Shown: positions 26,411 to 36,331 of the stretch, in pieces | Layout: the number at the start of each line of letters is the position of its first letter | Numbering within the stretch: the first letter of the stretch is position 1 | NCBI RefSeq assembly: GCF_019457475.1 | Contig: NZ_CP080413.1 | Span: 1,302,001-1,366,000, forward strand | From: Shewanella acanthi | Lineage (GTDB): Bacteria > Pseudomonadota > Gammaproteobacteria > Enterobacterales > Shewanellaceae | Direction of reading: 5' to 3' | DNA length: 64,000 bases | Program-made: the position numbers and the translations under genes | The notes under the pieces: model-generated | Databases searched by the model: none | Seen by the model: only the letters and a program-made list of their open reading frames with translations | What the model was told of the DNA's origin: nothing

Positions 26411-28522
26411 TTAACGGGTGAACTTGTGGTATTTCTCAATACCTGAGCTGCTGCCTGGATTGTGGCAAACTGCACAGGATTCACCTGTTGGTTCTTTGAA
26501 CCAGTCACCAGTCGCTGGCACACTGATATTACCACCATTGCTTCCCATGTGGGCCTTGGCTGCATCGCCTGTATGGCAGGCATAGCAGTTAGCGGTGATA
26601 GGGCTGGTCATTTTGCTATCAGGCTCAAGAATGTATTGATTTGGCACTTTGTTTAAATCGATAGCACTTTCGTGGCACGCGACACAACTTATGACCGGGT
26701 TGATTGCACTGGCACTGTTAGCTGTATTGGCTTGGGTACCATCTTCTCCGATTTTACTGACTTTCGCACCATTACCCCAGTGCCAGCTGTGGATCATGGG
26801 ACCAAAACCTGCACCGAGCGTAGCCGATGTACGCGCCATGCCGTTATCGTGGCAGGCAATGCATGCTTTACCACCTTCATCGAATGCACCGTTTTTGTGG
26901 AAGGCTGTAGCATCGTTATGGCAAGTGGTACAGCTGTTATCGCTGATCACAGTGCGACGTTCGAAAGCTGAAATTTTCTCTGCGCTTACTGGGCTTACAA
27001 CATCAGAGTAGGCGGTAAAGGAGACACCCATTGAACCATCATAACCTTTGGCTCTAAGGTTACCGTTGCTTTGATAGCGTTGGTTTCCGTCGTATTCCAT
27101 CCAGCCAGCAGTGCTGAAGGTAACCCGTGCTGAGTAGACATAGTTAGCGTTTACTGCGTTGATATCTGTGAGCAAGTGACAGATATTTTTAGTACCATCG
27201 GCATTGTAACCATAGTAATAGTTAGTACGGTTACCTGGGCGACCTACTAAGGTGTTGTTGTCATAGGCATGCAGATAGGCTCCAGCGTAGACAATCGGTT
27301 TCTTGGCATCAAACACCAGTGGATCTGAGTAGTTGAAGTTATCTTTAATGCTAAAGATATTACCCTCAGTGTCTTTCACCGTAATGGTGGTACACCAACC
27401 GGGTTCAGCTTTTGCCACGCTTGAGCCATCCGGCGCATAATGATCTGTTAAGGTCGAAATATCATCCACTTTAACTGGTGTTGATAGGGCAACTTGGTAC
27501 TTGGCACGGATAGCTTGACGCTCAGTAATGCCTACTGCGCCTTCATGCATTGGACGCACATCGAAACCGTTACTTGGTTGGATTGCACCAGGTACGCCGC
27601 CAGTGCTGTGACAATCTATACAGCCGGGGCCTGCAATACTGATATTAGTTGGTGCTTCAACGTGGCAGGAACTACAGTTCATCACACTGAAATCTTTAGT
27701 GAATTTCTGGTGATTTATGTGACCTATTTTAGAAAGAGTATTAGTTGCGTAGCCACCAATGGAAAAGCCTTGGTCGTTTACGACCGCTTTACTCACCGAG
27801 CCATGACAAACCATACAACCTGGAACTAAGTCAATTTCACCGTCCATGCTATAGGCTTTATGACCAGGAGCATGAGACTGCATGTAACGACTGGTTGCAG
27901 TTGGATTTGCAACCATATCTATGTGGCAAGAAAAACAGGCTTCAGTGGTGGTTGATAATACACCTTCTGGTTTGTTAACAACGAGCTCGGCAGAGCTGGC
28001 GATGGTCGTGGTTTTATCGCCACCGACTTTTAACCAGATGATGCCTTCAGTGCCTGCATTTACACCTGCCATTGGTGCACTAAAGCTGTAATGGCCATCA
28101 CCTAAGGATGTAAGGGTTGCGCCTTCTGTTGCTTGAGTGACTGCACCACCAATATGAACGTTGTCGGCTACGCCATTTTTATCAGTTTCGTTACGGTTGT
28201 TGATAAAGCCCTTATCGGTTAATGCAGCAACTTTACCTTGAACGGCGACTAGCCCATTGATAGGTGCACCATCCTCATTGGTAACTTCAAATTCGTAGTT
28301 AATCGTGCCTTCGCCTAAGGTATAGTTAATCACCTTTACATTAGTCACAGTTGAACTGGTTACTGCTGGTATTGTCCACGAATCACCAGGTTTACCGTCC
28401 TGGCCGTTCTGGCCGTCTTGACCGTCGACACCATCTTTACCATCACTACCACAACCTGCGAGTGCCCCTGTTAGGGTAAAGGCAATTAAATATGCCAGTT
28501 TTTTCGATGTGAATTTTCTCAT
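26411..28522 (-). CDS. OmcA/MtrC-family multiheme c-type cytochrome lipoprotein with nine CXXCH sites
   Basis: A 703-residue outer-membrane lipoprotein cytochrome of the OmcA/MtrC type, expected to conduct electrons at or to the cell surface. The signal ends in GALAGCGS, followed by a collagen-like G-x-y stretch (GKDGVDGQDGQNGQDG) seen in this family. Nine CXXCH motifs are visible: four in the first half (CFSCH, CMVCH, CSSCH, CIDCH) and five in the second (CTTCH, CIACH, CVACH, CYACH, CAVCH), with a beta domain holding one Cys pair (GWCTT, NICHL) between. Usual members have ten hemes. Start chosen at 28522 because GGAG lies seven bases upstream; ATG 28525 is also possible. Monocistronic, with its own terminator; no porin or MtrA-like gene is near. 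Confidence 0.9.
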   Translation of the reverse strand: MRKFTSKKLAYLIAFTLTGALAGCGSDGKDGVDGQDGQNGQDGKPGDSWTIPAVTSSTVTNVKVINYTLGEGTINYEFEVTNEDGAPINGLVAVQGKVAALTDKGFINNRNETDKNGVADNVHIGGAVTQATEGATLTSLGDGHYSFSAPMAGVNAGTEGIIWLKVGGDKTTTIASSAELVVNKPEGVLSTTTEACFSCHIDMVANPTATSRYMQSHAPGHKAYSMDGEIDLVPGCMVCHGSVSKAVVNDQGFSIGGYATNTLSKIGHINHQKFTKDFSVMNCSSCHVEAPTNISIAGPGCIDCHSTGGVPGAIQPSNGFDVRPMHEGAVGITERQAIRAKYQVALSTPVKVDDISTLTDHYAPDGSSVAKAEPGWCTTITVKDTEGNIFSIKDNFNYSDPLVFDAKKPIVYAGAYLHAYDNNTLVGRPGNRTNYYYGYNADGTKNICHLLTDINAVNANYVYSARVTFSTAGWMEYDGNQRYQSNGNLRAKGYDGSMGVSFTAYSDVVSPVSAEKISAFERRTVISDNSCTTCHNDATAFHKNGAFDEGGKACIACHDNGMARTSATLGAGFGPMIHSWHWGNGAKVSKIGEDGTQANTANSASAINPVISCVACHESAIDLNKVPNQYILEPDSKMTSPITANCYACHTGDAAKAHMGSNGGNISVPATGDWFKEPTGESCAVCHNPGSSSGIEKYHKFTR

Positions 28523-29030
28523 CATAATCTCCATGTATTCCAATACGCGTATAAAACACGGATGGCAGCACTAAAGTTGCAGGGAGTGGTTAGTGCTTTG
28601 AACCGCTGATTTCATTTGCAAGCGTTCGAAAAGATTTTATTTTTATTGAGCTCTTTTTGACTCAAGAGAAATAGTACTTGGATTAGTAAGGGTATTTTTT
28701 GAACTCAAGCCCAATTAGGAGTATTACTTTGGAGGTAGATCGCATTTCTAAATCTTTTTTAATATCACTTTTCGTTAATAAACAACGTTTAAGTTTTAAT
28801 TAAGCTTTGAGTTGCATCTATTTAACAAGTTGAGTTGAGCTCCGTTACTTTCGATTAATCATCTAGGTAAGTACAACTGATTGGCGAGAGTAGACTTATC
28901 AGTTCTAGCGCTAATTTCAGTACAAAAGCTGACGTTGCACTAGTGCGCAGGGCGTTGGGGCGATGATAGACTAGCGCTAAGTTCTCTGGTTAATCAGAGA
29001 CGGTACTTAGAGTTAATTAAGGGATTCGTT
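28523..29030. other. Divergent intergenic region between the cytochrome gene and tdk
   Basis: 508 bases without a credible ORF. A small hairpin TCTCTG/CAGAGA (28983-28988 with 28995-29000) lies 31 bases before tdk. I found no convincing CRP or FNR box and no strong promoter, although both genes must start here. Confidence 0.35.
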
Positions 29031-29609
29031 TTGGCGCAATTGTATTTTTACTACTCCGCAATGAATGCGGGTAAATCCACATCTTTATTACAATCTTCAT
29101 ACAACTACCGTGAGCGCGGTATGAATACCTTAGTCATGACGGCGTCTATCGATGACAGATATGGTAAGGGCAAAGTCGCTTCGCGTATTGGTATTGAGAC
29201 CGAAGCACAAGTCTTTAGTGCTTCCGATAACCTGATTGAGATGATTAACGCTGCCCATCAAGCTGCGCCGATAAGCTGTGTGCTGGTGGATGAGTGCCAA
29301 TTCTTAACTAAAGAACAAGTTAAACAATTGACATATGTTGTTGATAAAATTGATATCCCAGTTTTGTGCTATGGTTTACGTACGGACTTTCAAGGTGAAC
29401 TTTTCAGCGGTAGCCATTACTTATTGGCTTGGGCGGATAAGTTAGTTGAGCTTAAAACCATTTGTCACTGTGGTCGTAAGGCCAATATGGTGTTGCGTCT
29501 CGATGGTGACGGAAAGGTCATGCGTGAGGGGGAGCAGGTCGCTATTGGTGGCAACGAAAGCTACGAGTCGGTTTGTCGAAAGCATTTTCGTGAGTTTATT
29601 TGGGATTAA
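29031..29609 (+). CDS. tdk: Thymidine kinase
   Basis: A 192-residue cytoplasmic enzyme of the type II thymidine kinase family, salvaging thymidine to dTMP. The start [16 protein letters not shown] is nearly the same as E. coli Tdk and holds the P-loop (residues 9-16). Further blocks are VLVDECQFL (catalytic Glu near 89), [15 protein letters not shown] (thymidine-binding lasso), and zinc cysteines in CHCGRKA and the final VCRKHF. It uses TTG as start (AGGG eight bases upstream), which fits the conserved N-terminus; no ATG is available before the P-loop except inside it. Solitary gene. Confidence 0.95.
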   Translation: MAQLYFYYSAMNAGKSTSLLQSSYNYRERGMNTLVMTASIDDRYGKGKVASRIGIETEAQVFSASDNLIEMINAAHQAAPISCVLVDECQFLTKEQVKQLTYVVDKIDIPVLCYGLRTDFQGELFSGSHYLLAWADKLVELKTICHCGRKANMVLRLDGDGKVMREGEQVAIGGNESYESVCRKHFREFIWD

Positions 29610-29706
29610 GTTTAAGGCTTAATCCATGGGTTTAACTGGCTGCAATACGGTTAACTATTTTTGTGCTAACCACTTTGAGGCGGATGATTAACTCATTAAA
29701 ATACGT

Positions 29707-29770
29707 GCAAGATCTGCAGTACTGACGCGGGATTTGTGCAGATCTTGCTCAACACCCCGTTGAACGGGGT
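29707..29770 (+). other. Two successive hairpins in the leader of the penicillin-binding-protein gene
   Basis: A 12-bp stem GCAAGATCTGCA/TGCAGATCTTGC (29707-29718 with 29737-29748) is followed six bases later by ACCCCGT/ACGGGGT (29754-29760 with 29764-29770, loop TGA). No T run follows. They may mark the end of the tdk transcript or a structured leader. The rest of 29610-29905 shows nothing else. Confidence 0.5.
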
Positions 29771-29905
29771 ATTGGTAAAGCCAATAGATAAAGTGGGCGA
29801 AAACAAATTAACGTGACGTCGTCTTAAGAGCCATCAGGGTTAAACATCGACAGGGAGATTCTCCCCACGTAAAAAGGAATAGTTTAGTGATTTTTGGGAG
29901 CCGTT

Positions 29906-32900
29906 TTGCCTAATTCTACGCAGGAAATGCAATTCGAAAATTATCGTCCTCGTCCGCCAAAACCTGAGCCAAAGGCGAAGCGTAAACGTAAGTCAAAGCT
30001 CAAAGGGTTCCTTTGGTTTTTGTTTTTTGTGTTTATTGTCTTGGCAGCCGTTGCGGGTTGGCTTATTTGGCAGGAAGTACAGACGTCTAAATATCAGGCA
30101 AAGTATATCCATCAATATGCCAAAACGCTGACCTATGAATTAAAAAACGCGCCAACCGATTCGATCATATACCCAAGTTATGGTCCCTTCGATGAGCGCC
30201 ATGGTTACAGTAAGCTCCCCCAATATATCGACCGTCTATTGCAGCGTAACTTTCAAGTGACGCAGCAGGTGGCGTTCTCTCCTGCGCTTCGGGAGTACGC
30301 TAAGTTGGGCTTCTTTCCGCCATACCATGAAAAGGCGCAGTCGGGACTCATGTTACTCGATTGCCGTAATACCGATCTTTACGAGTTTGCCTATCCTAAA
30401 CGGGTTTACCGCGACGATGACAAGATCCCCAATGAAATCGTCAATACCTTGCTGTTTATTGAAAACCGCGAACTGTGGACAAATGAGGAAAAGCTCAACC
30501 CGGTTATCGATTGGCCACGCTTTATTGTTGCGGGGATGAGCCAAATTGCTGAAATGATGGGGATGAATGTCTCAACCGCGGGTGGCAGTACCTTGGCGAC
30601 TCAAATCGAGAAATTCCGTCATTCATCCCAAGGGTTAACTTTAAGTATTAAAGACAAGTTATTGCAGATTGGTTCTGCCAGTGTGAGGGTTTACCAGCAA
30701 GGCGAATTCACTGAACCTGCCCGTAAACGTATTATCCAAGATTATCTCAATACTGTGCCTTTATCTTCAGCGCCAAATCACGGTGAAGTGCATGGGATTG
30801 GTGACGGGCTATGGGCTTGGTTTGGCACCGATTTTGATACAGCTAACGAACTCTTAGCCTCGCCCCACATTAAAGGCAATACTGAAAAACGTGCCCAAGT
30901 CTTCCGCCAAGTTGTGGCGCTCATGATTGCCCAGCGTCGACCTTCCTATTACCTATTGCAGGGCCACGATGACTTAGAAAACCTAGTCGATAGTCATATT
31001 CGTCTACTCGGGCAATATTATCTAATCGATAGAAAATTGCGTGATGCTGCTTTAGCGCAAAAATTGCAGTTTAAAGTGGCCAAACCCCAAAAAAATATTC
31101 ACTCGGGGGCAGATAAGGGCATCAATAGTATTCGTATTCGCACAGCGGGTATGCTCAACGTTGGCCTGTATGATTTAGATAGGCTCGACTTAACGGTTAA
31201 CAGCAGCCTGCACAGTGATTTACAACAACAGGTTAGCCAGTACTTACGCAGCCTAGGAAATGCGGCGACGGCGGAGAAGGTGGGCCTCCTCGGTGAGCGC
31301 TTACTCGAACCTGGCCAACTGCAGAACGTGCTTTACAGTTTTACCCTGTACGAAAAAACCAAGACGGCGAACCGTGTTCGGGTTCAGACCGACAGTACCG
31401 ATCAACCCTTCGATATCAATGAAGGCAGTAAGTTAGAGTTAGGCTCAACCGCGAAGCTTCGGGTGTTATCGACTTACCTTGAGATCATTGCTGAAATCCA
31501 CGACAAATACTCACAAAAACACGGAATCGAGCTCGAATCTATTGTGATTGAACCCCGCGACCATTTAACGCGCTGGGCGATTGATTACCTGATTGTGAAT
31601 CCAGACAGACGTTTAGATCGTATGCTCGATGCGGCGCTGCAGCGGGAATATTCCGCTTCACCGAATGAGCAATTTTTTACCGGCGGCGGTTTGCACGTCT
31701 TTAACAATTTTAAAAAGTCAGAGGATTATAAAGTACCTACGTTGTATCAGGCGCTGCAGGATTCCATCAACTTGCCCTTCGTTCGGTTAATGCGCGATAT
31801 CGTTAACTACAGCAGTAGTATGCAAAACGAAGGTAATATGGCGCGCCTATTGCGTAACGATAAAGATCCTCGCCGTGAGGAATACCTGCGCGTATTCGCC
31901 GACCGAGAGGGTAATACCTTCGTGACGAAGTTTTACCGCAAGTATAAGAAGGTCGAACCTACTGAAAGGCTTGAGCTGTTCTTCGATGGTCAATCACAGG
32001 CAGAGACTCAGCTGACTGCGGCCTATCGCTATTTGTTGCCGAATGAATCAGTTGCTAACTTTAAGGCGTTTTTACAGCAACGACTCCCGCATAAGACCTA
32101 CACCGATAAGCGCATTAACGAGCTGTATAACAAGTACGGTAAGGATAAATATAACTTGCCAGATCAGGGTTATATCGCGCGCGTTCACCCGCTAGAGTTG
32201 TGGGTGCTTAATTATATGAACGAGCATCCCGAAGCTAACTTGAATGACATCAAAGAGGCCAGTAAGGATCAACGCCAGGAGGTTTATCGCTGGTTGTTTA
32301 GAACACGGCATAAAAACGCCCGTGACGTGCGTGTGAGGGTGATGCTGGAAGTTGAGGCTTTCCTCGATATCCATCAGCGCTGGGCGCGTTTGGGCTATCC
32401 ATTTGAATCCATGGTGCCATCTTTAGGTTCGGCGTTAGGTAGCTCGGGGGATAGACCTGCAGCTCTTGCTGAGTTAATGGGCATTATTCAGAATGATGGT
32501 TATCGCTTACCCACAGTGCGCGTGAATCAGATGCACTTTGCCGAGCATACGCCCTATGAGGTGCGTTTGCAGAACCAACATACTCGGGGTGAGAGAGTTA
32601 TGCGCCACGAAGTGGCTCAGGCATTGAAAGCCGCGTTGGCAAACGTAGTTGAGAACGGCACCGCGCGCCGTTTGAAGGGCATCTTTACCGATGATAACGG
32701 TGCGCTACTCGCCATTGGTGGTAAAACCGGAACCGGTGACAACCGAATTGCGACGCAGATGCAAGGTGGCCGAAAAGTGGCGACTACGGCCATGAACCGC
32801 ACTGCAACCTTCGTGTTCTACCTCGGGGATAATTACTTCGGCACACTCACGGCCTTTGTGCCCGGCAGTAAGGCCGATGACTTTAGTTTTACCTCAGCGC

Positions 32901-33004
32901 TGCCGCTGCAGGTGATGAAAGGAATGATGCCCATCTTAGAGCCCTATGTGAAATCCTCCAAGGGCATGTGTGTGCAGCAGGAAGCATGGCTCGAGGAGGA
33001 GTAA
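29906..33004 (+). CDS. Divergent class A-type penicillin-binding protein (transglycosylase plus transpeptidase)
   Basis: A 1032-residue inner-membrane protein: a basic cytoplasmic N-terminus (KPEPKAKRKRKSKLK), one membrane segment near 36-58, a GT51 transglycosylase domain (about 180-330) with FIENRELW and GGSTLATQIEKF, and a transpeptidase domain with STAK near 514, SIN near 621 and KTGTGD near 939. The STAK-to-KTG distance of about 425 residues is far longer than in usual PBPs because of a charged, helical insert of some 130 residues or more after the SIN box. The GT51 RKxxE motif is not evident. Start: TTG at 29906 has GGGAG five bases upstream; TTG 29894 and ATG 29927 are less well placed. 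Likely a peptidoglycan enzyme, but glycosyltransferase activity is uncertain. Confidence 0.82.
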   Translation: MPNSTQEMQFENYRPRPPKPEPKAKRKRKSKLKGFLWFLFFVFIVLAAVAGWLIWQEVQTSKYQAKYIHQYAKTLTYELKNAPTDSIIYPSYGPFDERHGYSKLPQYIDRLLQRNFQVTQQVAFSPALREYAKLGFFPPYHEKAQSGLMLLDCRNTDLYEFAYPKRVYRDDDKIPNEIVNTLLFIENRELWTNEEKLNPVIDWPRFIVAGMSQIAEMMGMNVSTAGGSTLATQIEKFRHSSQGLTLSIKDKLLQIGSASVRVYQQGEFTEPARKRIIQDYLNTVPLSSAPNHGEVHGIGDGLWAWFGTDFDTANELLASPHIKGNTEKRAQVFRQVVALMIAQRRPSYYLLQGHDDLENLVDSHIRLLGQYYLIDRKLRDAALAQKLQFKVAKPQKNIHSGADKGINSIRIRTAGMLNVGLYDLDRLDLTVNSSLHSDLQQQVSQYLRSLGNAATAEKVGLLGERLLEPGQLQNVLYSFTLYEKTKTANRVRVQTDSTDQPFDINEGSKLELGSTAKLRVLSTYLEIIAEIHDKYSQKHGIELESIVIEPRDHLTRWAIDYLIVNPDRRLDRMLDAALQREYSASPNEQFFTGGGLHVFNNFKKSEDYKVPTLYQALQDSINLPFVRLMRDIVNYSSSMQNEGNMARLLRNDKDPRREEYLRVFADREGNTFVTKFYRKYKKVEPTERLELFFDGQSQAETQLTAAYRYLLPNESVANFKAFLQQRLPHKTYTDKRINELYNKYGKDKYNLPDQGYIARVHPLELWVLNYMNEHPEANLNDIKEASKDQRQEVYRWLFRTRHKNARDVRVRVMLEVEAFLDIHQRWARLGYPFESMVPSLGSALGSSGDRPAALAELMGIIQNDGYRLPTVRVNQMHFAEHTPYEVRLQNQHTRGERVMRHEVAQALKAALANVVENGTARRLKGIFTDDNGALLAIGGKTGTGDNRIATQMQGGRKVATTAMNRTATFVFYLGDNYFGTLTAFVPGSKADDFSFTSALPLQVMKGMMPILEPYVKSSKGMCVQQEAWLEEE

Positions 33005-33014
33005 TCCCTTACTG

Positions 33015-33059
33015 CGCTAAAATAAAACCCCGCCACAGTTGCGGGGTTTTATTTTAGCG
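33015..33059. terminator. Bidirectional terminator between the PBP gene and dctD
   Basis: A perfect 19-bp stem (33015-33033 with 33041-33059), loop of seven bases, with AT-rich flanks, 11 bases after the PBP stop and 34 before the dctD stop. Confidence 0.9.
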
Positions 33060-33092
33060 ATTCAAATAGCGCGGGCTTGATTGGGCAGTGTT

Positions 33093-34472
33093 CTATTCAT
33101 CGGCAGTGATATATTGCTTACGGTCGAGGTCGTATTTGCGCATTTTATCGTAAAGCGTTTTACGGGGCAGCTCGAGCTGTTCCATGGTCTGTTTGATACT
33201 GCCCTTGTTATGGCTAAGCGCTTCTTCTATTAATACCCGTTCAAAGAATTCGACTCGCTGCTGCAGGGACATGCTCGAGTGCAGGCTGGGAGTATTACCC
33301 AAATTGCCTGCAAAGGCGGCTTCACCCCCAAGGAGTACATAACGTTCGGCAAGATTCCTAAGCTCACGCACATTTCCTGGCCAATCGTGTGAGCTGAGTA
33401 GCGTGTTTTGTTCGGCATTAAGTGGGATAAGTGCCTTGTGATAACGGGCTGATGCGACCCGGGCAAAGTGTAAGAAGAGGAGCGGTATATCCTCACGGCG
33501 ATCTCGAAGTGGCGGAATCGGCACTGTGACAAGATTGAGTCGATAGAGTAAATCCTGCCTAAATTCGCCCGTATCACATAGAGTCTTCAAATCGACCTTA
33601 GTGGCGGCAATCACGCGGATATCCAAATCGATACTCTTGTTTGAGCCCAAGCGCTCAACCTTTCTATCTTCAAGTACCCGCAGTAGCTTAACCTGCAATG
33701 ACAGTGGGGTACTTTCAATCTCATCTAAAAACAAAGTGCCGCCATTGGCGTATTCAAACTTACCGATGCGCATTTTATCCACGCCGGTAAAGGCGCCCGC
33801 CTCTGCACCAAATAACTCACTTTCAATCAGGTTCTCAGGGATGGCGCCGCAATTGATGGCAACAAAGTTCGCCTGATTACGACTACTGTGATCATGTAAG
33901 TAACGTGCCACTAACTCTTTACCTGTGCCCGTTTCGCCTTCAATCAGCACATCGGCAGGGGTATGGATAACCTGATCGATAATATGCCGCATCCGATTAA
34001 TGCCGACGCTATGGCCTAATATCCTAGGTCCCGGTGCATTATGGCTTTCGAGTTCCTTTTTGAGTTTACGGTTTTCAAGCGTCAGGCTGCGTTTTTCCAG
34101 AGCCCGTTTGACCACATCGAGCATATGTTCGTTATTAAAGGGCTTTTCGAGGAAATCATAGGCACCTTGTTTTAAGGCATTGACTGCCATCGCAATATCG
34201 CCAAAACCTGTGAGCAACACGACGGGGAGATCTGCATCTTGCTGGTGGATTTGCTGCATGAGGCTGATGCCGTCAAGTTGCGGCATGTTCACATCGGAAA
34301 TCACCATGCCGGGCCAATCCTTATCGAGCAGTTTGGCGATGCCCTTGGGCTCAGTGCTCGCGATGGCTCTAATGCCTTCAAGCTCAAATAGTTGAACTAA
34401 TACTGTGCCGATATGCAATTCGTCATCGACGATAAGCACACTGTAGTCTTGGATGGCGTTAGGTACGCTCAT
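33093..34472 (-). CDS. dctD: C4-dicarboxylate response regulator DctD (sigma-54 activator)
   Basis: A 459-residue NtrC-type regulator: receiver domain (about 10-125; acidic pair D16/D17, phospho-acceptor D60, Lys in LEKPF), AAA+ domain (about 150-390; Walker A GETGTGKE, sigma-54 contact GAFTG, Walker B GGTLFLDEI), and a Fis-type helix-turn-helix at the C-terminus (SIKQTMEQLELPRKTLYDKM). Phosphorylated by DctB, it should drive the sigma-54 promoter seen before dctP. It overlaps dctB by ATGA. Stop followed by a bidirectional terminator. Confidence 0.95.
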   Translation of the reverse strand: MSVPNAIQDYSVLIVDDELHIGTVLVQLFELEGIRAIASTEPKGIAKLLDKDWPGMVISDVNMPQLDGISLMQQIHQQDADLPVVLLTGFGDIAMAVNALKQGAYDFLEKPFNNEHMLDVVKRALEKRSLTLENRKLKKELESHNAPGPRILGHSVGINRMRHIIDQVIHTPADVLIEGETGTGKELVARYLHDHSSRNQANFVAINCGAIPENLIESELFGAEAGAFTGVDKMRIGKFEYANGGTLFLDEIESTPLSLQVKLLRVLEDRKVERLGSNKSIDLDIRVIAATKVDLKTLCDTGEFRQDLLYRLNLVTVPIPPLRDRREDIPLLFLHFARVASARYHKALIPLNAEQNTLLSSHDWPGNVRELRNLAERYVLLGGEAAFAGNLGNTPSLHSSMSLQQRVEFFERVLIEEALSHNKGSIKQTMEQLELPRKTLYDKMRKYDLDRKQYITADE

Positions 34473-36280
34473 AGTGAAAGGCGCTCCTCATAGGCATAAA
34501 TCGGTAAAATAATGCGGAAAATGGCGCCGCCTTCTTCGGCGTTGGCCACGTTAATTTGACCTTGCATAGACTCAATAATTCGTTGGGAAATAGAGAGTCC
34601 AAGTCCCAGTCCTGTGCGTTCACTGGTGGTGAAATACGGCTCAAAAATCTTTTCCATTTGGCTCTCTCGCACCCCTGGGCCCGAGTCCTGAATGCTGATA
34701 CATAACTTGCCATCATATTGAATACTGATGCTGAGTTTGCGCTTTGGGGCTTGCTGCATGGCAACAATCGCGTTACTCATGATGTTAACGAATACTTGCT
34801 GTAGGCGCACTTTATCGCCCCAGACCTGATAGTCAAATTCGGGCAACTGCACATCAAGCTCAACCCCTTGTTTGTCGATTTCGGGCTGGACTATGGTTAG
34901 CGCCTGACGAATACAGCGATTTAGATCCGTGGCGCTGTCCGTCCCCTGGCTCTTACGGGTAAAGCTTTTAAATTGGCCGACAATGTCCGCTAAGCGGTCG
35001 GTTAATTCGATAATTATTTTCAAATTATCCATTGCCTTGTCCGGCATATTGCGGGAAAGGAAGGTCTGGGTATTTTGGGCGTAGCTGCGAAGGGCGGCCA
35101 GTGGCTGATTGAGCTCGTGGTTGATACTGGCGGAAAGACTACCGATCACCGTTAATTTTGCGGCTTGAATGAGCTCATCTTGCGTGTCCTTAAGGCGCGT
35201 GTTTGCTTGCTGTAAATCGCGTGTTCGCTCTTCCACCCGCTGCTCGAGCAAACTCTGGGCAAGTTGCAGCCTTTGTAGGTTACGTCGTTTTTCGCTGCTG
35301 AATAATAACCCTAAAGCTAATAACAGATAGATAGCCGCTGACAGTAACATCAATGCTGGCATGGTTTCATGTAGAGGCTTTAGGGGAGCAAGAATATGTA
35401 CTCGCCAACCCGCTTTACTCATCAGGTGGTGGGTATCCATATAGTCGGTATGGCTACGGCCTAAACCGATTTGATAAATTTTACCTGTGTTTGCCGTGCC
35501 ATCTAAGTAGTGTGGTTTGATATTAAGCTCGCCAATCGGGCGATTTGCATAGCGTCTGGAGGCATTGAGTGCATATTGCTTTGACTCGGTCAGCGGCGTT
35601 AATGAACGCAGACGCCACTCATCGATGCTGGAGATAAACACGATATTGTCGGGATCGCTGATGATAAATTCATATTGGCCCGCAAGCGCAATGCTCGTGC
35701 TCTGTTGTTCGATATCGGAAATATCCACCTTGACGACAATGGCACCCAGTATTCCCTGTGCTCCCCGCTGATAAATGGGATAGGAGAAGTAAAATCCCCG
35801 CTTATCTGAGCTCGTCCCAACCGCGTAATAGCGACCTAAGTTGCCCGAAATTGCATCGGTATAGTAGGGGCGAAAGGAGTAATCTTTACCGATGAAAGAA
35901 AAGTGCTGTTGCCAGTTACTGGCAGCAACGGCAATCCCGAGCGCATCGATAAGGTAGATATCTGATGCTTCGGTAACATGCTGGATTTCTTCTAAATACA
36001 GGTTTAATTCCTGCACTTTTTTTGCATTTTGCTGATCGTTGAGTACGTTAGCCAACATAGGGTTGGTCGAGAGTACATGGGGAATGCTTTCGTAGCGGGA
36101 GAGGGCGCCGTCTAAGAAGCTCACCAATTCCTTTAGCTGCTTTTCAGACTGTTGTTCTATGTCGATTTTGCCCTGATAAAAGTGAACCCAATAGGTTAAT
36201 TTTAAGATGGCAAATAGCCCCGCGAGAAGCACTACCGTCAGTAGTAGACGTTGTTTGGCTTTTGGGGTCATAGGTAACAT
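34469..36280 (-). CDS. dctB: C4-dicarboxylate sensor histidine kinase DctB
   Basis: A 603-residue membrane sensor kinase. Two membrane segments (about 10-30 and 290-315) flank a periplasmic double-PAS-like sensor domain with the DctB blocks GKDYSFRPYY and GRYYAVGTSSDKRGFYFSYP. A coiled coil (about 330-390) leads to the H-box SASINHELNQPLAALRSYAQN with the phosphorylated His, then the N-box NIMSNAIVAM and G boxes DSGPGV and TGLGLGLS. Start at ATG 36280 (AGGA nine bases upstream) rather than 36340, because the extra 5' part contains the dctM terminator. Overlaps dctD by ATGA. Confidence 0.94.
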   Translation of the reverse strand: MLPMTPKAKQRLLLTVVLLAGLFAILKLTYWVHFYQGKIDIEQQSEKQLKELVSFLDGALSRYESIPHVLSTNPMLANVLNDQQNAKKVQELNLYLEEIQHVTEASDIYLIDALGIAVAASNWQQHFSFIGKDYSFRPYYTDAISGNLGRYYAVGTSSDKRGFYFSYPIYQRGAQGILGAIVVKVDISDIEQQSTSIALAGQYEFIISDPDNIVFISSIDEWRLRSLTPLTESKQYALNASRRYANRPIGELNIKPHYLDGTANTGKIYQIGLGRSHTDYMDTHHLMSKAGWRVHILAPLKPLHETMPALMLLSAAIYLLLALGLLFSSEKRRNLQRLQLAQSLLEQRVEERTRDLQQANTRLKDTQDELIQAAKLTVIGSLSASINHELNQPLAALRSYAQNTQTFLSRNMPDKAMDNLKIIIELTDRLADIVGQFKSFTRKSQGTDSATDLNRCIRQALTIVQPEIDKQGVELDVQLPEFDYQVWGDKVRLQQVFVNIMSNAIVAMQQAPKRKLSISIQYDGKLCISIQDSGPGVRESQMEKIFEPYFTTSERTGLGLGLSISQRIIESMQGQINVANAEEGGAIFRIILPIYAYEERLSL

Positions 36281-36303
36281 AGCAGGCAATCCTGTTTGCG
36301 CTG

Positions 36304-36331
36304 AAAAAAGCGAGCCGCAGTAGGCTCGCTT
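36304..36331 (-). terminator. Terminator of dctPQM
   Basis: AAGCGAGCC/GGCTCGCTT arms with a six-base loop and a T run on the minus strand, about 41 bases after the dctM stop and before dctB. It separates dctPQM from dctBD. Confidence 0.88.

Noticed and set aside
26462..27011. Plus-strand ORFs opposite the multiheme cytochrome gene
   Set aside because: Antisense shadows; the minus-strand frame has nine CXXCH motifs, a lipobox and a terminator.
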